Notes: a model not told the origin generated them from the letters alone. DNA of 64,000 nt from Paenibacillus jilunlii (GCF_900102965.1 NZ_FNGM01000002.1:176559-240558), one strand, 5' to 3'; numbered from the stretch's first letter, positions 26,202 through 35,156 are shown. Numbers and translations are program-made.

Positions 26202-26870
26202 ATGAATAACAAATTAATCTCCGCAGAAGACGCCGTTAAGACGGTCAAAGACGGAGACACGGTGATGGTCGGCGGTTTTCTGGCCGGAGGCCACCCGGAA
26301 CAGCTCGTGCGAGCGCTTGTCGAGACCCATTCCGCCGGTAATCTTTCCATTATTTCCAATGATACAGGCACCACGGAATTATCTATATATGAGCTTGTAA
26401 AAAGCGGCAGAGTCAAGCGGATTTATGCATCCTATATCGGCTCCAATCCGGAAACGGGAAGACTCCTTATGACCAAAGAAGCTGAGGTAAACCTCTTCCC
26501 GCAAGGCACGTTAGCTGAAAAAATACGTGCAGGAGGAGCGGGCTTGGGCGGTGTTTTAACACCTGTAGGTGTAGGTACCATTGTAGAGGAAGGCAAAAGG
26601 AAAATAGATATTGACGGAAGGGAATATCTGCTCGAACTGCCGCTCAAAGCGGATGTGGCGTTAATCAGAGCCCATAAGGCAGATGAAGCGGGGAATCTAG
26701 TGATCAACGGCTCCTCACGCAACTTCAATTTCGTTATGGCTATGGCGGCAGATTATGTAGTTGCCCAGACAGACGAATATGTAAAGCTCGGGGAAATTGA
26801 TCCCAATCATGTCAACGTACCGGGAATTTTTATCGACGCCATTGTAAAGGTAGGGGATACGCATGAATAA
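26202..26870 (+). CDS. ctfA: Acetoacetyl-CoA transferase subunit A
   Basis: 222-residue alpha subunit of a 3-oxoacid CoA-transferase. It has the N-terminal DGDTVMVGGFLAGGHPEQLV nucleotide/CoA-binding stretch, IGSNPETGRLL, FPQGTLAEKIRAGGAGLGG and GVGTIVEEGKRKI. It moves CoA from acetoacetyl-CoA to an acid such as acetate or butyrate, freeing acetoacetate for Adc. AAGGAG lies upstream of ATG 26202. Its end overlaps ctfB by eight bases, which supports a coupled heteromer. The acceptor acid cannot be decided by sequence; the succinyl-CoA-type enzyme (ScoA) is an alternative, but the adc neighbour favours the acetone pathway. Confidence 0.92.
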   Translation: MNNKLISAEDAVKTVKDGDTVMVGGFLAGGHPEQLVRALVETHSAGNLSIISNDTGTTELSIYELVKSGRVKRIYASYIGSNPETGRLLMTKEAEVNLFPQGTLAEKIRAGGAGLGGVLTPVGVGTIVEEGKRKIDIDGREYLLELPLKADVALIRAHKADEAGNLVINGSSRNFNFVMAMAADYVVAQTDEYVKLGEIDPNHVNVPGIFIDAIVKVGDTHE

Positions 26871-27519
26871 CCGGGAATTCATTGTGAGAAGAGTCGCCCA
26901 GGAATTCAAAGACGGCGATGTGGTCAACCTGGGTATTGGCTTACCTACCATGGCGGTAGACTATATTCCTGATAATGTTCATATTATGCTGCAAGCTGAG
27001 AACGGGATCCTCGGTGTAGGCCCCAAAGCCACAAAGGAACAGGAAAATATCGATTGTATCGATTCTGGCGGAAGTTATGTTACAACCATGGCAGGAGCTT
27101 GCTATTTTGACAGTGCGCTTTCCTTCTCCATCATCCGTGGGGGGCATGTGGACATCACTGTTCTGGGTGCCCTGGAGGTTGATGAGCACGGCAACCTTGC
27201 AAGCTGGATGATTCCAGGAAAAAAAGTGCCGGGCATGGGAGGAGCTATGGATTTGGTGGTCGGGGCCAAGCGTGTCATTGTAGCCATGGACCATGTGAAC
27301 AAAGATGGGGCACCAAAAATATTAGAAAACTGCAAGCTGCCCCTGACTGCTGTAAATGTGGTGAAAACCATTGTAACCGAAATGGCTGTCATCGATGTGA
27401 TTCCGGGCACAGGGCTGATGCTGAAGGAAATTGCGCCGGGTCTGTCGGTGGAGGACGTTCAAAAGGCAACCGGGGCCAAGCTGTTGGTCTCGCCAAACTT
27501 GAAGGCCATTGCCGTCTAA
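26863..27519 (+). CDS. ctfB: Acetoacetyl-CoA transferase subunit B
   Basis: 218-residue beta subunit. The catalytic glutamate is Glu46 in LQAENGILGVGP, which forms the CoA thioester intermediate. DVVNLGIGLPTMAV and GGHVDITVLGALEVDEHGNL are family blocks. The start ATG 26863 lies inside the end of ctfA. It is last in the operon; the intergenic region after it holds a copy of the double-hairpin repeat and a terminator. Confidence 0.93.
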   Translation: MNNREFIVRRVAQEFKDGDVVNLGIGLPTMAVDYIPDNVHIMLQAENGILGVGPKATKEQENIDCIDSGGSYVTTMAGACYFDSALSFSIIRGGHVDITVLGALEVDEHGNLASWMIPGKKVPGMGGAMDLVVGAKRVIVAMDHVNKDGAPKILENCKLPLTAVNVVKTIVTEMAVIDVIPGTGLMLKEIAPGLSVEDVQKATGAKLLVSPNLKAIAV

Positions 27520-27567
27520 GCTAAACGGTAACTCCGGTATATGGCAAATACTAACACCGCCGTCCCA

Positions 27568-27625
27568 AGTAGAACCGGCTTCGCCGTCCTTTAAAAGGAC
27601 GGTACCGTTTCAGCGAGAATAAATT
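27568..27625 (+). repeat. Dispersed double-hairpin repeat, copy B
   Basis: AGTAGAACCGGCT start, inner stem CCGTCCTT (27584-27591) with AAGGACGG (27595-27602), outer ACCGG/CCGTTT remnant, then TTCAGCGAGAATAAA, which parallels copy A. Confidence 0.65.
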
Positions 27626-27638
27626 CATATATTTCAAA

Positions 27639-27682
27639 AACACAAGCCCACTCTCCCCAATCAGGGGAAGCGGGCTTGTGTT
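27639..27682. terminator. Bidirectional terminator between ctfB and the formate/nitrite-type transporter
   Basis: AACACAAGCCC (27639-27649) pairs with GGGCTTGTGTT (27672-27682), with inner CTCCCC/GGGGAA pairing. Confidence 0.85.
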
Positions 27683-27690
27683 GTCTTCGG

Positions 27691-28497
27691 TTAATGCGTA
27701 TCCTTAGGCTCATCATGCGGCTCATCCAGAAACGGCTTGTTCACATAATAATACATCACGCCCATCAGCACGCCTCCACCGATCAGATTCCCGAGCGTGA
27801 CCGGCACCAGATTGTGCACCACACCGCCCCAGGATATCGTACCGGGATGATCCAGCACGAGGGCAATCGCAAACGTACACATATTAGCGATACTGTGCTC
27901 ATAACCGGAAATAAAGAAGCAGAAGACGAACAGAACCATGGCAAACATTTTGGCTCCATCGCTTTTCATAGACATAGGAACAAAAAAGGCCAGACATACC
28001 AGCCAATTACACAGAATCGCGCGGAAGAACAGCTGCATTGCCGGGGCTTCCATCTTGTGGGCCACCACATTGAGCAGAAATCCGTTCACACTGGAATCAT
28101 AGAACAATCCTGTCAAAAAAATCAGCAGCGCAAAGGCCGTGGCCCCGAGAATATTGCCGATGTAGCTGATGACCCACATCCGCACCACCTCGGTCCACTG
28201 CAGCTTGCGTCTTAAGGCGGCATACGTGTAATAAAAGGTATCTCCGGTGAACAAATCGCCTCCACCATACGAGATCAGAATGATGGCTGCGCCGAACGTA
28301 ATCGCAGCCATCGGGTACGTCATCGGCGAATGCTCCATGTAGAAAAAGTTACCGGTCTTAAACGCTACGATGACGCCGAATCCAATAAACATACTGGCCA
28401 GCATTGCCCTGGCGATGTAACGCAAAATGCTTTGCTGATAGATCTTCTGTTTCTTTAGAGCTAATTTCTCAACCTGCAGCAGTGCCTCGTTCTCCAT
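27691..28497 (-). CDS. Formate/nitrite transporter (FNT) family channel
   Basis: 268-residue membrane protein with six predicted helices in the FNT fold. Visible family blocks are the GDLFTGDTFYYT loop after helix 2, WVISYIGNILGATAF, the RAILCNWLVCLAFF helix and FFISGYEHSIANM with the central channel histidine motif (GxEHxxANM). FNT channels pass formate, nitrite, hydrosulfide or lactate-like monovalent acids. ATG 28497 has GGAGG five bases before it. It is convergent with the acetoacetate operon, so a role in exporting an acid end-product is possible but not shown. Confidence 0.9.
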   Translation of the reverse strand: MENEALLQVEKLALKKQKIYQQSILRYIARAMLASMFIGFGVIVAFKTGNFFYMEHSPMTYPMAAITFGAAIILISYGGGDLFTGDTFYYTYAALRRKLQWTEVVRMWVISYIGNILGATAFALLIFLTGLFYDSSVNGFLLNVVAHKMEAPAMQLFFRAILCNWLVCLAFFVPMSMKSDGAKMFAMVLFVFCFFISGYEHSIANMCTFAIALVLDHPGTISWGGVVHNLVPVTLGNLIGGGVLMGVMYYYVNKPFLDEPHDEPKDTH

Positions 28498-28646
28498 GTG
28501 ACCTCCGATTCAGCTTATATTTTCAGCAATGTGAGGCTAAGTGCAGCCTCCCGGTTATTATACCCAATAAACCGCTGGAAATTGCTTGAACCAGGGATCA
28601 TCCAAAAATTGTGGAGAATCCATCGGGGCTCTCCGCCGTTGCCGCT

Positions 28647-28745
28647 TTAGCTGTCATCGCCAGGATCGTTCAGCTTGACAATCGCTTCTGCCTTCTCACT
28701 GCTGGCTACGATGATAAGCACCAGTACCAAACACCCCAGAATCAT
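28647..28745 (-). CDS. Possible small membrane peptide (32 aa) downstream of telA
   Basis: Minus-strand frame MILGCLVLVLIIVASSEKAE plus a short charged tail ending at TAA. It has one hydrophobic helix and AGGA seven bases before ATG 28745. It is followed by a modest hairpin with a T5 tract (28597-28635 on the plus strand), so it could be the last gene of the telA transcript. Similar single-helix mini-proteins are common in this group, but no family is recognised. Confidence 0.4.
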   Translation of the reverse strand: MILGCLVLVLIIVASSEKAEAIVKLNDPGDDS

Positions 28746-28830
28746 CCGCTTATCCTCACTTCCTCCATATGCCGCCTCAGTGACAACTTATGTGGAGGAG
28801 CAGGGGATTATGAGTGGGGAAGTTGGATTC

Positions 28831-29931
28831 TTAATTCAGGAAGCTGCTAAGCTCGCTGTCGCTGCCGGCCTGCTTCAAGGCCTGCGGCTGCGAAGCTTCA
28901 TTGAGTCCGAGGCGGTTGTTCAGCTGCGTGTTGATGGTTGTCATTTTGGACGTATAATCCTGACAGCTCTCAATGATCCGGCGGTTGGACTGCTCGGAAG
29001 TATCCAGGGCACTCAAGAGATCGCCAATGGCCTGATTAACCGCCTCAAGCGACATAGAGGGCTTGGAGAGCAGCTCCGTCGTTTTCTCCGTAGTCGTACG
29101 CAGCAGACGCGCATTTTCTTTGAATTGATCCTCGATGGTCTTATTGGTCGCTTCTACCGCAGAGATGACATTCTCCTGATCCGCCAGGGACATGGCAATC
29201 ATTGCCGAGACGGTAATCAGATTCGAAGTCTTATCAATCGCGTTGTTTACGGAATCGATCAGCTTGTCGTTGTTGTCATTGATAATATCCGTAGCGGCAA
29301 TCGCCTGATTGTAGAGGAGAATCATTTCCGTCATGGACTGGATACGAACCATCACCTTGCGCAATCCGCGCTCCAGATATGCCTTGCGGAACTCATTCTC
29401 CGGCTTGGCGATCTCAACCTCGAACAGCTCCTTCAGCTTGTTGCCGAAGGCGATTTTGGTCTGCAGGTTGTAGATCTCCTCCATGGAGGTTCGTTTGAGC
29501 TGCCGCATATTGACGATGCTCTCTTCCAGAGTATCCCGACCGTCACGCAGCCCCGTTACGATGGCGTCAATATTGGTGCGGACCGACTGATACTTGTATA
29601 CGTAATTCTTGAGCGGGCTCTTGCGCAGCATTTTGCCAAAAAAGCTGACGTTCTTGCTCTGCTGAAGCGTCTCACATTCATTGCGCAGCTTCATAATCAT
29701 GTTCGGCACTTCCACCCGTTTGCCGGACATCAGATCATTCACCGGGCGGTCCAGCAGCTTCAGGGTTTGCCCTGCCTTCTCCTGCGTCTTCACTCCCAGC
29801 TTGCCGATATCATCCATCAAGGAATCCAGGGCAACGGTGTCTGTTTTGGCGACCTTTTCAATCAGCTGCGAGGCTTCTTCGACAACCTTCTGCTCATCTT
29901 CTTTTTTGAGCTCAATCAACTGCGTGGACAT
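28831..29931 (-). CDS. telA: Toxic anion resistance protein TelA
   Basis: 366-residue soluble, largely helical protein of the TelA family. It starts with STQLIELKKEDEQKVVEEA and contains VRTNIDAIVTGLRDGRDTLEE and YLERGLRKVMVRIQSMTEM, all TelA landmarks. It was named for tellurite/anion resistance on plasmids. The biochemical role is unknown, but it is a regular partner of xpaC and Ter proteins (B. subtilis yaaN and yceH). GGAGGAGGG precedes ATG 29931 by about seven bases. It is the last large gene of a seven-gene minus-strand run that begins with the aldolase at 36309. Confidence 0.92.
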   Translation of the reverse strand: MSTQLIELKKEDEQKVVEEASQLIEKVAKTDTVALDSLMDDIGKLGVKTQEKAGQTLKLLDRPVNDLMSGKRVEVPNMIMKLRNECETLQQSKNVSFFGKMLRKSPLKNYVYKYQSVRTNIDAIVTGLRDGRDTLEESIVNMRQLKRTSMEEIYNLQTKIAFGNKLKELFEVEIAKPENEFRKAYLERGLRKVMVRIQSMTEMILLYNQAIAATDIINDNNDKLIDSVNNAIDKTSNLITVSAMIAMSLADQENVISAVEATNKTIEDQFKENARLLRTTTEKTTELLSKPSMSLEAVNQAIGDLLSALDTSEQSNRRIIESCQDYTSKMTTINTQLNNRLGLNEASQPQALKQAGSDSELSSFLN

Positions 29932-29945
29932 GGGTTTCCCTCCTC

Positions 29946-30647
29946 CTATAATTCGGAACTGCTGTACCGCTGATGAATCAGTTCCGCCTTGGTCTGAAGT
30001 TCCATCAGGTCTTTATGCTCAATCGTTGAGGCGATTTCCGATATTTTGGAATCAACATCCCGCAGGCCGTTCAGCAGCATCCTCCGGTTTCTTGTCTTGG
30101 CTTCTCCGCCCAGGCGCAGAAACGGATTGATCACACCATTAAGATCCTTAAGCACCAGCCTGCGGACCGTATGGTTAATCTCGCCGTTGCCCAGCTCCTG
30201 CAGCAGCGGAATTACCCGCTGGAGCCTGGCGAACAGCGCCAGCGACTTCTCGACAATCTCATTGTCGAGCGTATCCTTCTGTCCTTCGGAGATGATCATA
30301 TCCTCCAAAATGCTCAAATACTCCACTACCGGAGCGAACTCTGCGCTGATCTGGATCTCGGCGCTTCCCCGTCCGGCGGGGGCTTGTCCGCCTGCAGCAG
30401 CGGCTCCGCTTGCGGAACCGCCCCGTTCCAGGCTGCCCGCTGCGGGAGACGGGGGGAGCGCTTCCTGCTCCTGGCCGGCGGGAAGAACCTCCGCCGGCAG
30501 ATTGATGCGGTTCCGCGCCCCGCCGATAACCGCTGCGCCAGCACCGGCCACCGGCAGCAGCAGAGAGATTAGCTCCGGTACAAAAGCGCTCGTCACCAAG
30601 GCAATCACGTAACCGGCTCCGGCATACATCAATACTTTCCATTTCAA
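29946..30647 (-). CDS. xpaC: XpaC-like membrane protein
   Basis: About 233 residues. Two closely spaced N-terminal hydrophobic helices (LMYAGAGYVIALVTSAFV and ISLLLPVAGAGAAVIGG) precede an Ala/Gly/Pro-rich low-complexity linker (about 60-100) and a helical C-terminal half with EYLSILEDMIISEGQKDTL and HTVRRLVLKDLNGVINPFL. The XpaC family was named after hydrolysis of an indolyl phosphate, but its true role is unknown. The start is uncertain: TTG 30647 has GAGGTG eleven bases before it, while GTG 30662 lies inside that site. The stop is 14 bases before telA, and the xpaC-telA pairing is conserved in Bacillus. Confidence 0.82.
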   Translation of the reverse strand: MKWKVLMYAGAGYVIALVTSAFVPELISLLLPVAGAGAAVIGGARNRINLPAEVLPAGQEQEALPPSPAAGSLERGGSASGAAAAGGQAPAGRGSAEIQISAEFAPVVEYLSILEDMIISEGQKDTLDNEIVEKSLALFARLQRVIPLLQELGNGEINHTVRRLVLKDLNGVINPFLRLGGEAKTRNRRMLLNGLRDVDSKISEIASTIEHKDLMELQTKAELIHQRYSSSEL

Positions 30648-30677
30648 ATGAATTGTTCTCACCTCTTGTGAACGGGC

Positions 30678-31751
30678 TTATGAACTGCTGCCGCTCAGGT
30701 TCACGGCATCCGTGATCACGGATTCACCGTTTATTCTCATAATCAGCGGCTGCTCTACATGGCTGGCCAGCACATTGCCGGCGAATTCTGCTGGCTGCAC
30801 CTCGCCGCCCAGCGCGCTTTTGACTGCCAGATAAGGGAAATTAATTCCGGACAGGCAGGAGATATGCAGCCCGCCGGACATCCGGGGATTAATCTCCAGC
30901 AGCTTCGGAACCCCGCCGCTGTATTTCATCTGGATATTGAAATTGAAGGGAATGCGGTAAGTCTCGGCCACCCGTGAAGCAATATGCTCCAGCTCCGGAA
31001 TATGCTCCATCAGCCGCAGGCGTCCGCCCGCCTTGCGTCGCGGCACCGCCGCCAGCAGTCTGCCGTTCTCATCGGCCAGACAATCAATGCTGTACTCAAA
31101 GCCTTCGAGAAGCTCCATTACCATCAGATTCGGAAAAGAATCCACACTGGAGAGTATGCGGCGGGCTTCCTCAAAAGATATGTACGGCGTAACATGGCCA
31201 AAAAGATCCTGCAATGGATTGCGGTCATTATTGATAATGCGGAAGCCAAGCCCGCCTTCGGTTTCGGTCGGCTTGAAGCAGACCTGATGTCCTTGGGCGG
31301 CAAGATCCTCGTAAGCTGCCTGGAATTGCTCTACAGTGCTGACTACACGGTAATCCGGAATCATCATGATTCCGGTTTCTTTGACACTCTCATAGAATTT
31401 GCCCTTGTCCATAATCTTCTCCAGCAGGTCCAAATCACGGCAGACCAGCACTTTCGTGCCTATGGCGTCGAACATCGGGGCGTGTAAGGCAATATCCAGC
31501 ATGTGCAGACGGGGAATAAAAATATCGATCGCATTGCTGCGGCAGAAGTCTACACAGAATTGCACATATTCAATCCCTTCAAGCTCAGGCTCCGCTGCGG
31601 CAACATCTGCGCCTTGCAGCGACATATGCCGGATATCCGGATGGGTGGCAAAAATTTGAACAGGGAGGCCATCCTCATTATTGCGGATAAGGTTCATATA
31701 ATGATAAGCCACGGAAAACCAGCGGTTAAAATAAATGTTTACCTTTTTCAT
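30678..31751 (-). CDS. ATP-grasp enzyme of the Ter biosynthetic operon
   Basis: 357-residue ATP-grasp ligase. The N-terminal domain contains VNIYFNRWFSVAYHYMN and DIFIPRLHMLD. The ATP-grasp fold (about 115-330) has KGKFYESVKETGIMMIP, VCFKPTETEGGLGFRI with the ATP-binding Lys, MELLEGFEYSIDCL and the metal-binding LLEINPRMSGG. ATP-grasp members join an acid to an amine or thiol. The substrate is unknown. Published comparative genomics (Anantharaman, Iyer and Aravind) places such a gene in Ter-linked operons predicted to make a nucleoside-like metabolite. The start overlaps the HAD gene stop by four bases. Confidence 0.87.
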   Translation of the reverse strand: MKKVNIYFNRWFSVAYHYMNLIRNNEDGLPVQIFATHPDIRHMSLQGADVAAAEPELEGIEYVQFCVDFCRSNAIDIFIPRLHMLDIALHAPMFDAIGTKVLVCRDLDLLEKIMDKGKFYESVKETGIMMIPDYRVVSTVEQFQAAYEDLAAQGHQVCFKPTETEGGLGFRIINNDRNPLQDLFGHVTPYISFEEARRILSSVDSFPNLMVMELLEGFEYSIDCLADENGRLLAAVPRRKAGGRLRLMEHIPELEHIASRVAETYRIPFNFNIQMKYSGGVPKLLEINPRMSGGLHISCLSGINFPYLAVKSALGGEVQPAEFAGNVLASHVEQPLIMRINGESVITDAVNLSGSSS

Positions 31752-32581
31752 TGTGGCCCAACTCCTAGTGCTGTCAAATTGTTATACAGCCTCTGTACAT
31801 ATTCCATAATCTCATCCCCGGCAAATACACCGGCCCGCTTCGTAAAAGGATACTCTAATTTTACTAGACCTGCCTGCTGTTCGGCAAATATTTCTCCATG
31901 GCAAGGGGCGATTGCATAATCGGCACTTGCCAGCAGGCTCTTGTCCAGCAGGGAATCGCCCGACGCTACCATCGGCTCTGAATGGACTGTGCGGCGTACA
32001 TGGATGATGGCATCGCTTTTGCTCACAGCCTCCGGAACCACATAGAGCTTGCGGCCCTGAAGCGAAACCTTCCAGCCCCATCCGTTCAGATGCTCCGAAA
32101 GCCGTGTAATTTCATCCATAGGCAGCAAATCACGATAAACAACAAACGTGTAGAACAGCTCATCGCAATACCGCTCACTGATAATCCATTCGGGCCGGAC
32201 CACCGACCGCACCAGCCTCCCGGCTTCCTCAGCCGAAGCAGAACCCCGTTCCACCAGCCTGCCTACAGCAGTCCTCCACTCCTGGTCCACTATCCCATTC
32301 ACCAGAATATTCCCGCCGTTGCTGGTTATCGCATAATGGGGAATAACCGTATCCTGGAACAGATTGATCCGTCTGTACTGTGCCACTGTGCGTGTAGTTA
32401 CCGGCATAAATATGATTTTGGCCGCAAGCTCTTTAAGCAGCTCCAGCGCATGCTGTGAAATATAGGAGACTGTCTTCCCGTCGACAATCTCTGCCGGAAC
32501 AAGACCCGGAGAATCCTCGGGAACACCAATTGCACTCGGGGAATAGATCAGGGTGCGGTCCAGATCGCTGGCGTAAATCAT
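31748..32581 (-). CDS. HAD-family phosphatase of the Ter biosynthetic operon
   Basis: 277-residue haloacid-dehalogenase hydrolase. Motif I is YASDLDRTLIYS with nucleophile Asp6 and acid Asp8. Motif II is in FMPVTTRT, followed by the cap (about 85-185) with ITSNGGNILVNG. Motif IV is in MVASGDSLLDKSLLASADYA. The fold resembles sucrose-phosphatase or Cof-type members. It likely dephosphorylates an intermediate in the Ter-linked pathway (family context). It overlaps the neighbours on both sides by four bases, so translation is coupled. Confidence 0.86.
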   Translation of the reverse strand: MIYASDLDRTLIYSPSAIGVPEDSPGLVPAEIVDGKTVSYISQHALELLKELAAKIIFMPVTTRTVAQYRRINLFQDTVIPHYAITSNGGNILVNGIVDQEWRTAVGRLVERGSASAEEAGRLVRSVVRPEWIISERYCDELFYTFVVYRDLLPMDEITRLSEHLNGWGWKVSLQGRKLYVVPEAVSKSDAIIHVRRTVHSEPMVASGDSLLDKSLLASADYAIAPCHGEIFAEQQAGLVKLEYPFTKRAGVFAGDEIMEYVQRLYNNLTALGVGPQ

Positions 32582-33732
32582 TCACTCTCCCCCTTCAGCG
32601 GCTTGATAATCCCGCAGCAGGAATACGTAAGACCAGGGAAAATTTCTACCGGAACACCGCGGTCTTCCGCCAGCAGCAGAATATGGCGCAGATTCGGATT
32701 ATCCATAGTATCGACAAGAATCTTCCAGGGTACTCTGCGAAGCAGCACGCGGGTGGTCTCGCCGACCCCGGGCTTTACCAGATTAATATCCGCTATGCCG
32801 AACGTTTCCTGAATCCTCTGAATATCACGCAGGCCCTGCCAGGTAATCTCAGGGGGAGAGGCCAGCATTCCTGCAGCGATAACCCCAGCCTCTTCACTAA
32901 CTGAAGGATAATAGGGTGTAATTGCATCGATAAACACATTGGAAAGGTCCGTTTCCAGCCACTCTCTGTAGAACTTTGCCCCATGGAATTCATCAGGCCC
33001 GATGAGATCGTCCCGCAGAACGGTGCGGCTCATCAGGCCGGACACGGTGGAGTTCAGACACGCGCTCGGAATCAGATAATCCTCCCGGGTGCCAAAGGTA
33101 CCCGAGCAGTGACCCGGATCGGCAAGCACTGCCAGATCATCGCTAAGCACAATTCCATATTTCTGATACATGCTGCGACAGGCTTCTATTAAGACCTGGC
33201 GGATAGCTCCCTTGCCGGTCCAGCCGTCAATGAACTGCAGCTTCGCATCCATTCCATGCTGCTGCAGCATATAGAGGATAGCGTTCTCATCGATGCCTTT
33301 GCCCCGGATAATCGATATGCTGTAATGAGGCAGCTCCACCCCGTAACGCACAGAGATATAACGTTTAATCAGCACACCAACGGGGGTGCCGGCTCTCGCC
33401 AGGGATACCAGGACCGTACCCTCGGTTCCCCGCTGAGCCACAATCATTTCGGAGACCGCCGCGACTGCCAGTGCTACCTTCTCTGCTGATTGCCGAAGCG
33501 TCTCATGGAACAGCGCAATATACTGCGCGGTCGGCTGATATTCAACAGGGAGCATTTCGGAATAATGCACACCGGACTGGATGGCTGCTTCCCGCTCTGT
33601 GGTCCCGCGCTCCAAATGCACATCACTGAGGTCCTTAAGCAGAAACGTAACATCAGACGGGGGATAGCTGCCCAGCGCCACAGGGGGGGCAATTTTTTGT
33701 TTCATGATGTAATCCGGATCTGTTCCCTTCAT
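32578..33732 (-). CDS. StiP-type domain plus PELOTA-like domain protein
   Basis: 384 residues. The large N-terminal StiP region (about 18-280) contains SYPPSDVTFLLKDL, GTVLVSLARAGTPVGVL, SIIRGKGIDENAILYML, FIDGWTGKGAI and DPGHCSGTFGTREDYLIPSA. The C-terminal part (about 290-380) resembles PELOTA-type RNA-binding domains, with VGETTRVLLRRVPWKILVD and LLLAEDRGVPVEIFPGLTY. The StiP label cysteine protease comes from family names; the VLVSLARAGTPVG element looks more like a phosphoribosyltransferase pocket, and the real activity is unproved. It is a fixed member of Ter biosynthetic operons and overlaps both neighbours by four bases. Confidence 0.85.
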   Translation of the reverse strand: MKGTDPDYIMKQKIAPPVALGSYPPSDVTFLLKDLSDVHLERGTTEREAAIQSGVHYSEMLPVEYQPTAQYIALFHETLRQSAEKVALAVAAVSEMIVAQRGTEGTVLVSLARAGTPVGVLIKRYISVRYGVELPHYSISIIRGKGIDENAILYMLQQHGMDAKLQFIDGWTGKGAIRQVLIEACRSMYQKYGIVLSDDLAVLADPGHCSGTFGTREDYLIPSACLNSTVSGLMSRTVLRDDLIGPDEFHGAKFYREWLETDLSNVFIDAITPYYPSVSEEAGVIAAGMLASPPEITWQGLRDIQRIQETFGIADINLVKPGVGETTRVLLRRVPWKILVDTMDNPNLRHILLLAEDRGVPVEIFPGLTYSCCGIIKPLKGESE

Positions 33733-35156
33733 CCGGTCAAACCTCCCTCTTCCGGTTCAGAGGCCAGGACGACAAGATGCACCTTGCTCCCCGCCAGCCG
33801 CTTCAGAATATCGGTCATCGGTTCAATCCTCCGGCGGGGTACATCACGCTCAAGAAGCACAAAAATCTCATCATACTGGCCAGGTTCCACATTATAGATA
33901 TAATTAGTAATCCCCGGGTCCACTGCTGACGGATAGGCTGCCGCACTGTGGACACCGTAACCGGAACGCCGGTCGGGGTGGATCGGGCTGCGGGTGGAGG
34001 ATTGATACCTGACCCCTTCGCCCATCTCCGCCGCAATTCTCATCGGCAGATACATGAACTCGCCGACTCCAAGCACGAGCGCAGTCCCCCCCTCCCGCAG
34101 CCCGCGAAGTTGTGCAGCTGCCTGTGCAATCCCTTGATCCAAACGCTTGTTATCCTCTGACTCTAACCCGAACCGTCCGCTGTGCTTCAGGTAGGGTGCC
34201 GGGTTAATCTCTCCAGAGGAATCAGAGGAGGTTACATTCAGCCGCTCCAGGCCGTCCTGCACATAGGTAAGGATCACCGGAGCTTCAGCGGCAATCGAAG
34301 GCTCCCGCCCAGTCTCCACCAAGCTCAGCTGAGGCGTGCCTTTAACTTCAATTGTTCCCTGCAGCAAGCTTAGCGCTCTGATGCGGATGCCCAGCTCCTG
34401 CTCCAGATCACGGTAAGCCTGAATGTTGGCGCTGCTGCGCCAATCGAGAAGGGAAGCAACCACATATTCCTTACGCGGAAACTTGGACTGGATATCACGA
34501 ATGGTATTGATCGCCGTATTGCCGGTAGTAATTTCATCATCTACCAGCACAACAGGTTCTTCCCCGGACAGCAGCTCGGCATTCAGGGCATAGCATAAAT
34601 GATCAACCGCATGGGAATGCTCTTCTTCAAAGCTGACCACCGATACAAGCTCCGGTATGTCTTCACGGGTAGTATGAATATATGATGCACCTTTGGCAAA
34701 CATGTGGTACATGCTGTGGCCCAGGGCCGTTGCCGTCTCGGCAAAGCCGATAAACAGAACACGCTCCGGGAGAACCAGCCGGGCATCCAGCAAATCACGG
34801 TAGGCCGCCTCTGCATGCTCCGGATGAATCAGTCCGTGAACGGCCTGATTTAGCAGCTTGTCCATCCGTCCGCCGCCTGCTGCTTCTCCGCCCATCTCCT
34901 GATAGAGCAGCAGTGCCAGCGCGGCACCGCTGAGCAGCGGAGTATACGGATGGACAGGGATGTGCTTCCCGAGCACCTTGCTGACAAAAAGAAATGAGCG
35001 TTTCTTATTAATCCGGGCCGCCATCGCGAACAAGGCATGAACCGGAATATGAAAAGGGTTGGAGGTTTCAGTTACCGTAACCTGCAGGTTCTCAACAATA
35101 TCAAACGTGTGTGTATTCGTTCTCGGGCAATAATCCGACAAAATGCTGTTGTTCAT
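33729..35156 (-). CDS. Phosphoribosyltransferase with TRSP domain
   Basis: 475 residues in two parts. The phosphoribosyltransferase domain (about 30-250) has the PRPP-binding loop PVVLVDDEITTGNTAINTI, where the acidic pair and Thr/Gly/Thr contact PRPP. The C-terminal TRSP domain (about 310-470) is named for the tetrapeptide seen here in YQSSTRSPIHPDRRSGYG and also shows ALVLGVGEFMYLPM. PRPP use suggests attachment of ribose phosphate to a base-like substrate. This supports the published prediction of a nucleoside-like product. ATG 35156 lies 56 bases inside the end of the aldolase gene, an unusually long overlap; GGGGTG is the nearest ribosome binding site. Confidence 0.88.
   Translation of the reverse strand: MNNSILSDYCPRTNTHTFDIVENLQVTVTETSNPFHIPVHALFAMAARINKKRSFLFVSKVLGKHIPVHPYTPLLSGAALALLLYQEMGGEAAGGGRMDKLLNQAVHGLIHPEHAEAAYRDLLDARLVLPERVLFIGFAETATALGHSMYHMFAKGASYIHTTREDIPELVSVVSFEEEHSHAVDHLCYALNAELLSGEEPVVLVDDEITTGNTAINTIRDIQSKFPRKEYVVASLLDWRSSANIQAYRDLEQELGIRIRALSLLQGTIEVKGTPQLSLVETGREPSIAAEAPVILTYVQDGLERLNVTSSDSSGEINPAPYLKHSGRFGLESEDNKRLDQGIAQAAAQLRGLREGGTALVLGVGEFMYLPMRIAAEMGEGVRYQSSTRSPIHPDRRSGYGVHSAAAYPSAVDPGITNYIYNVEPGQYDEIFVLLERDVPRRRIEPMTDILKRLAGSKVHLVVLASEPEEGGLTG

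Noticed and set aside
28675..29973. 432-codon open frame on the plus strand
   Set aside because: It is antisense to telA, whose motifs and ribosome binding site are unambiguous.
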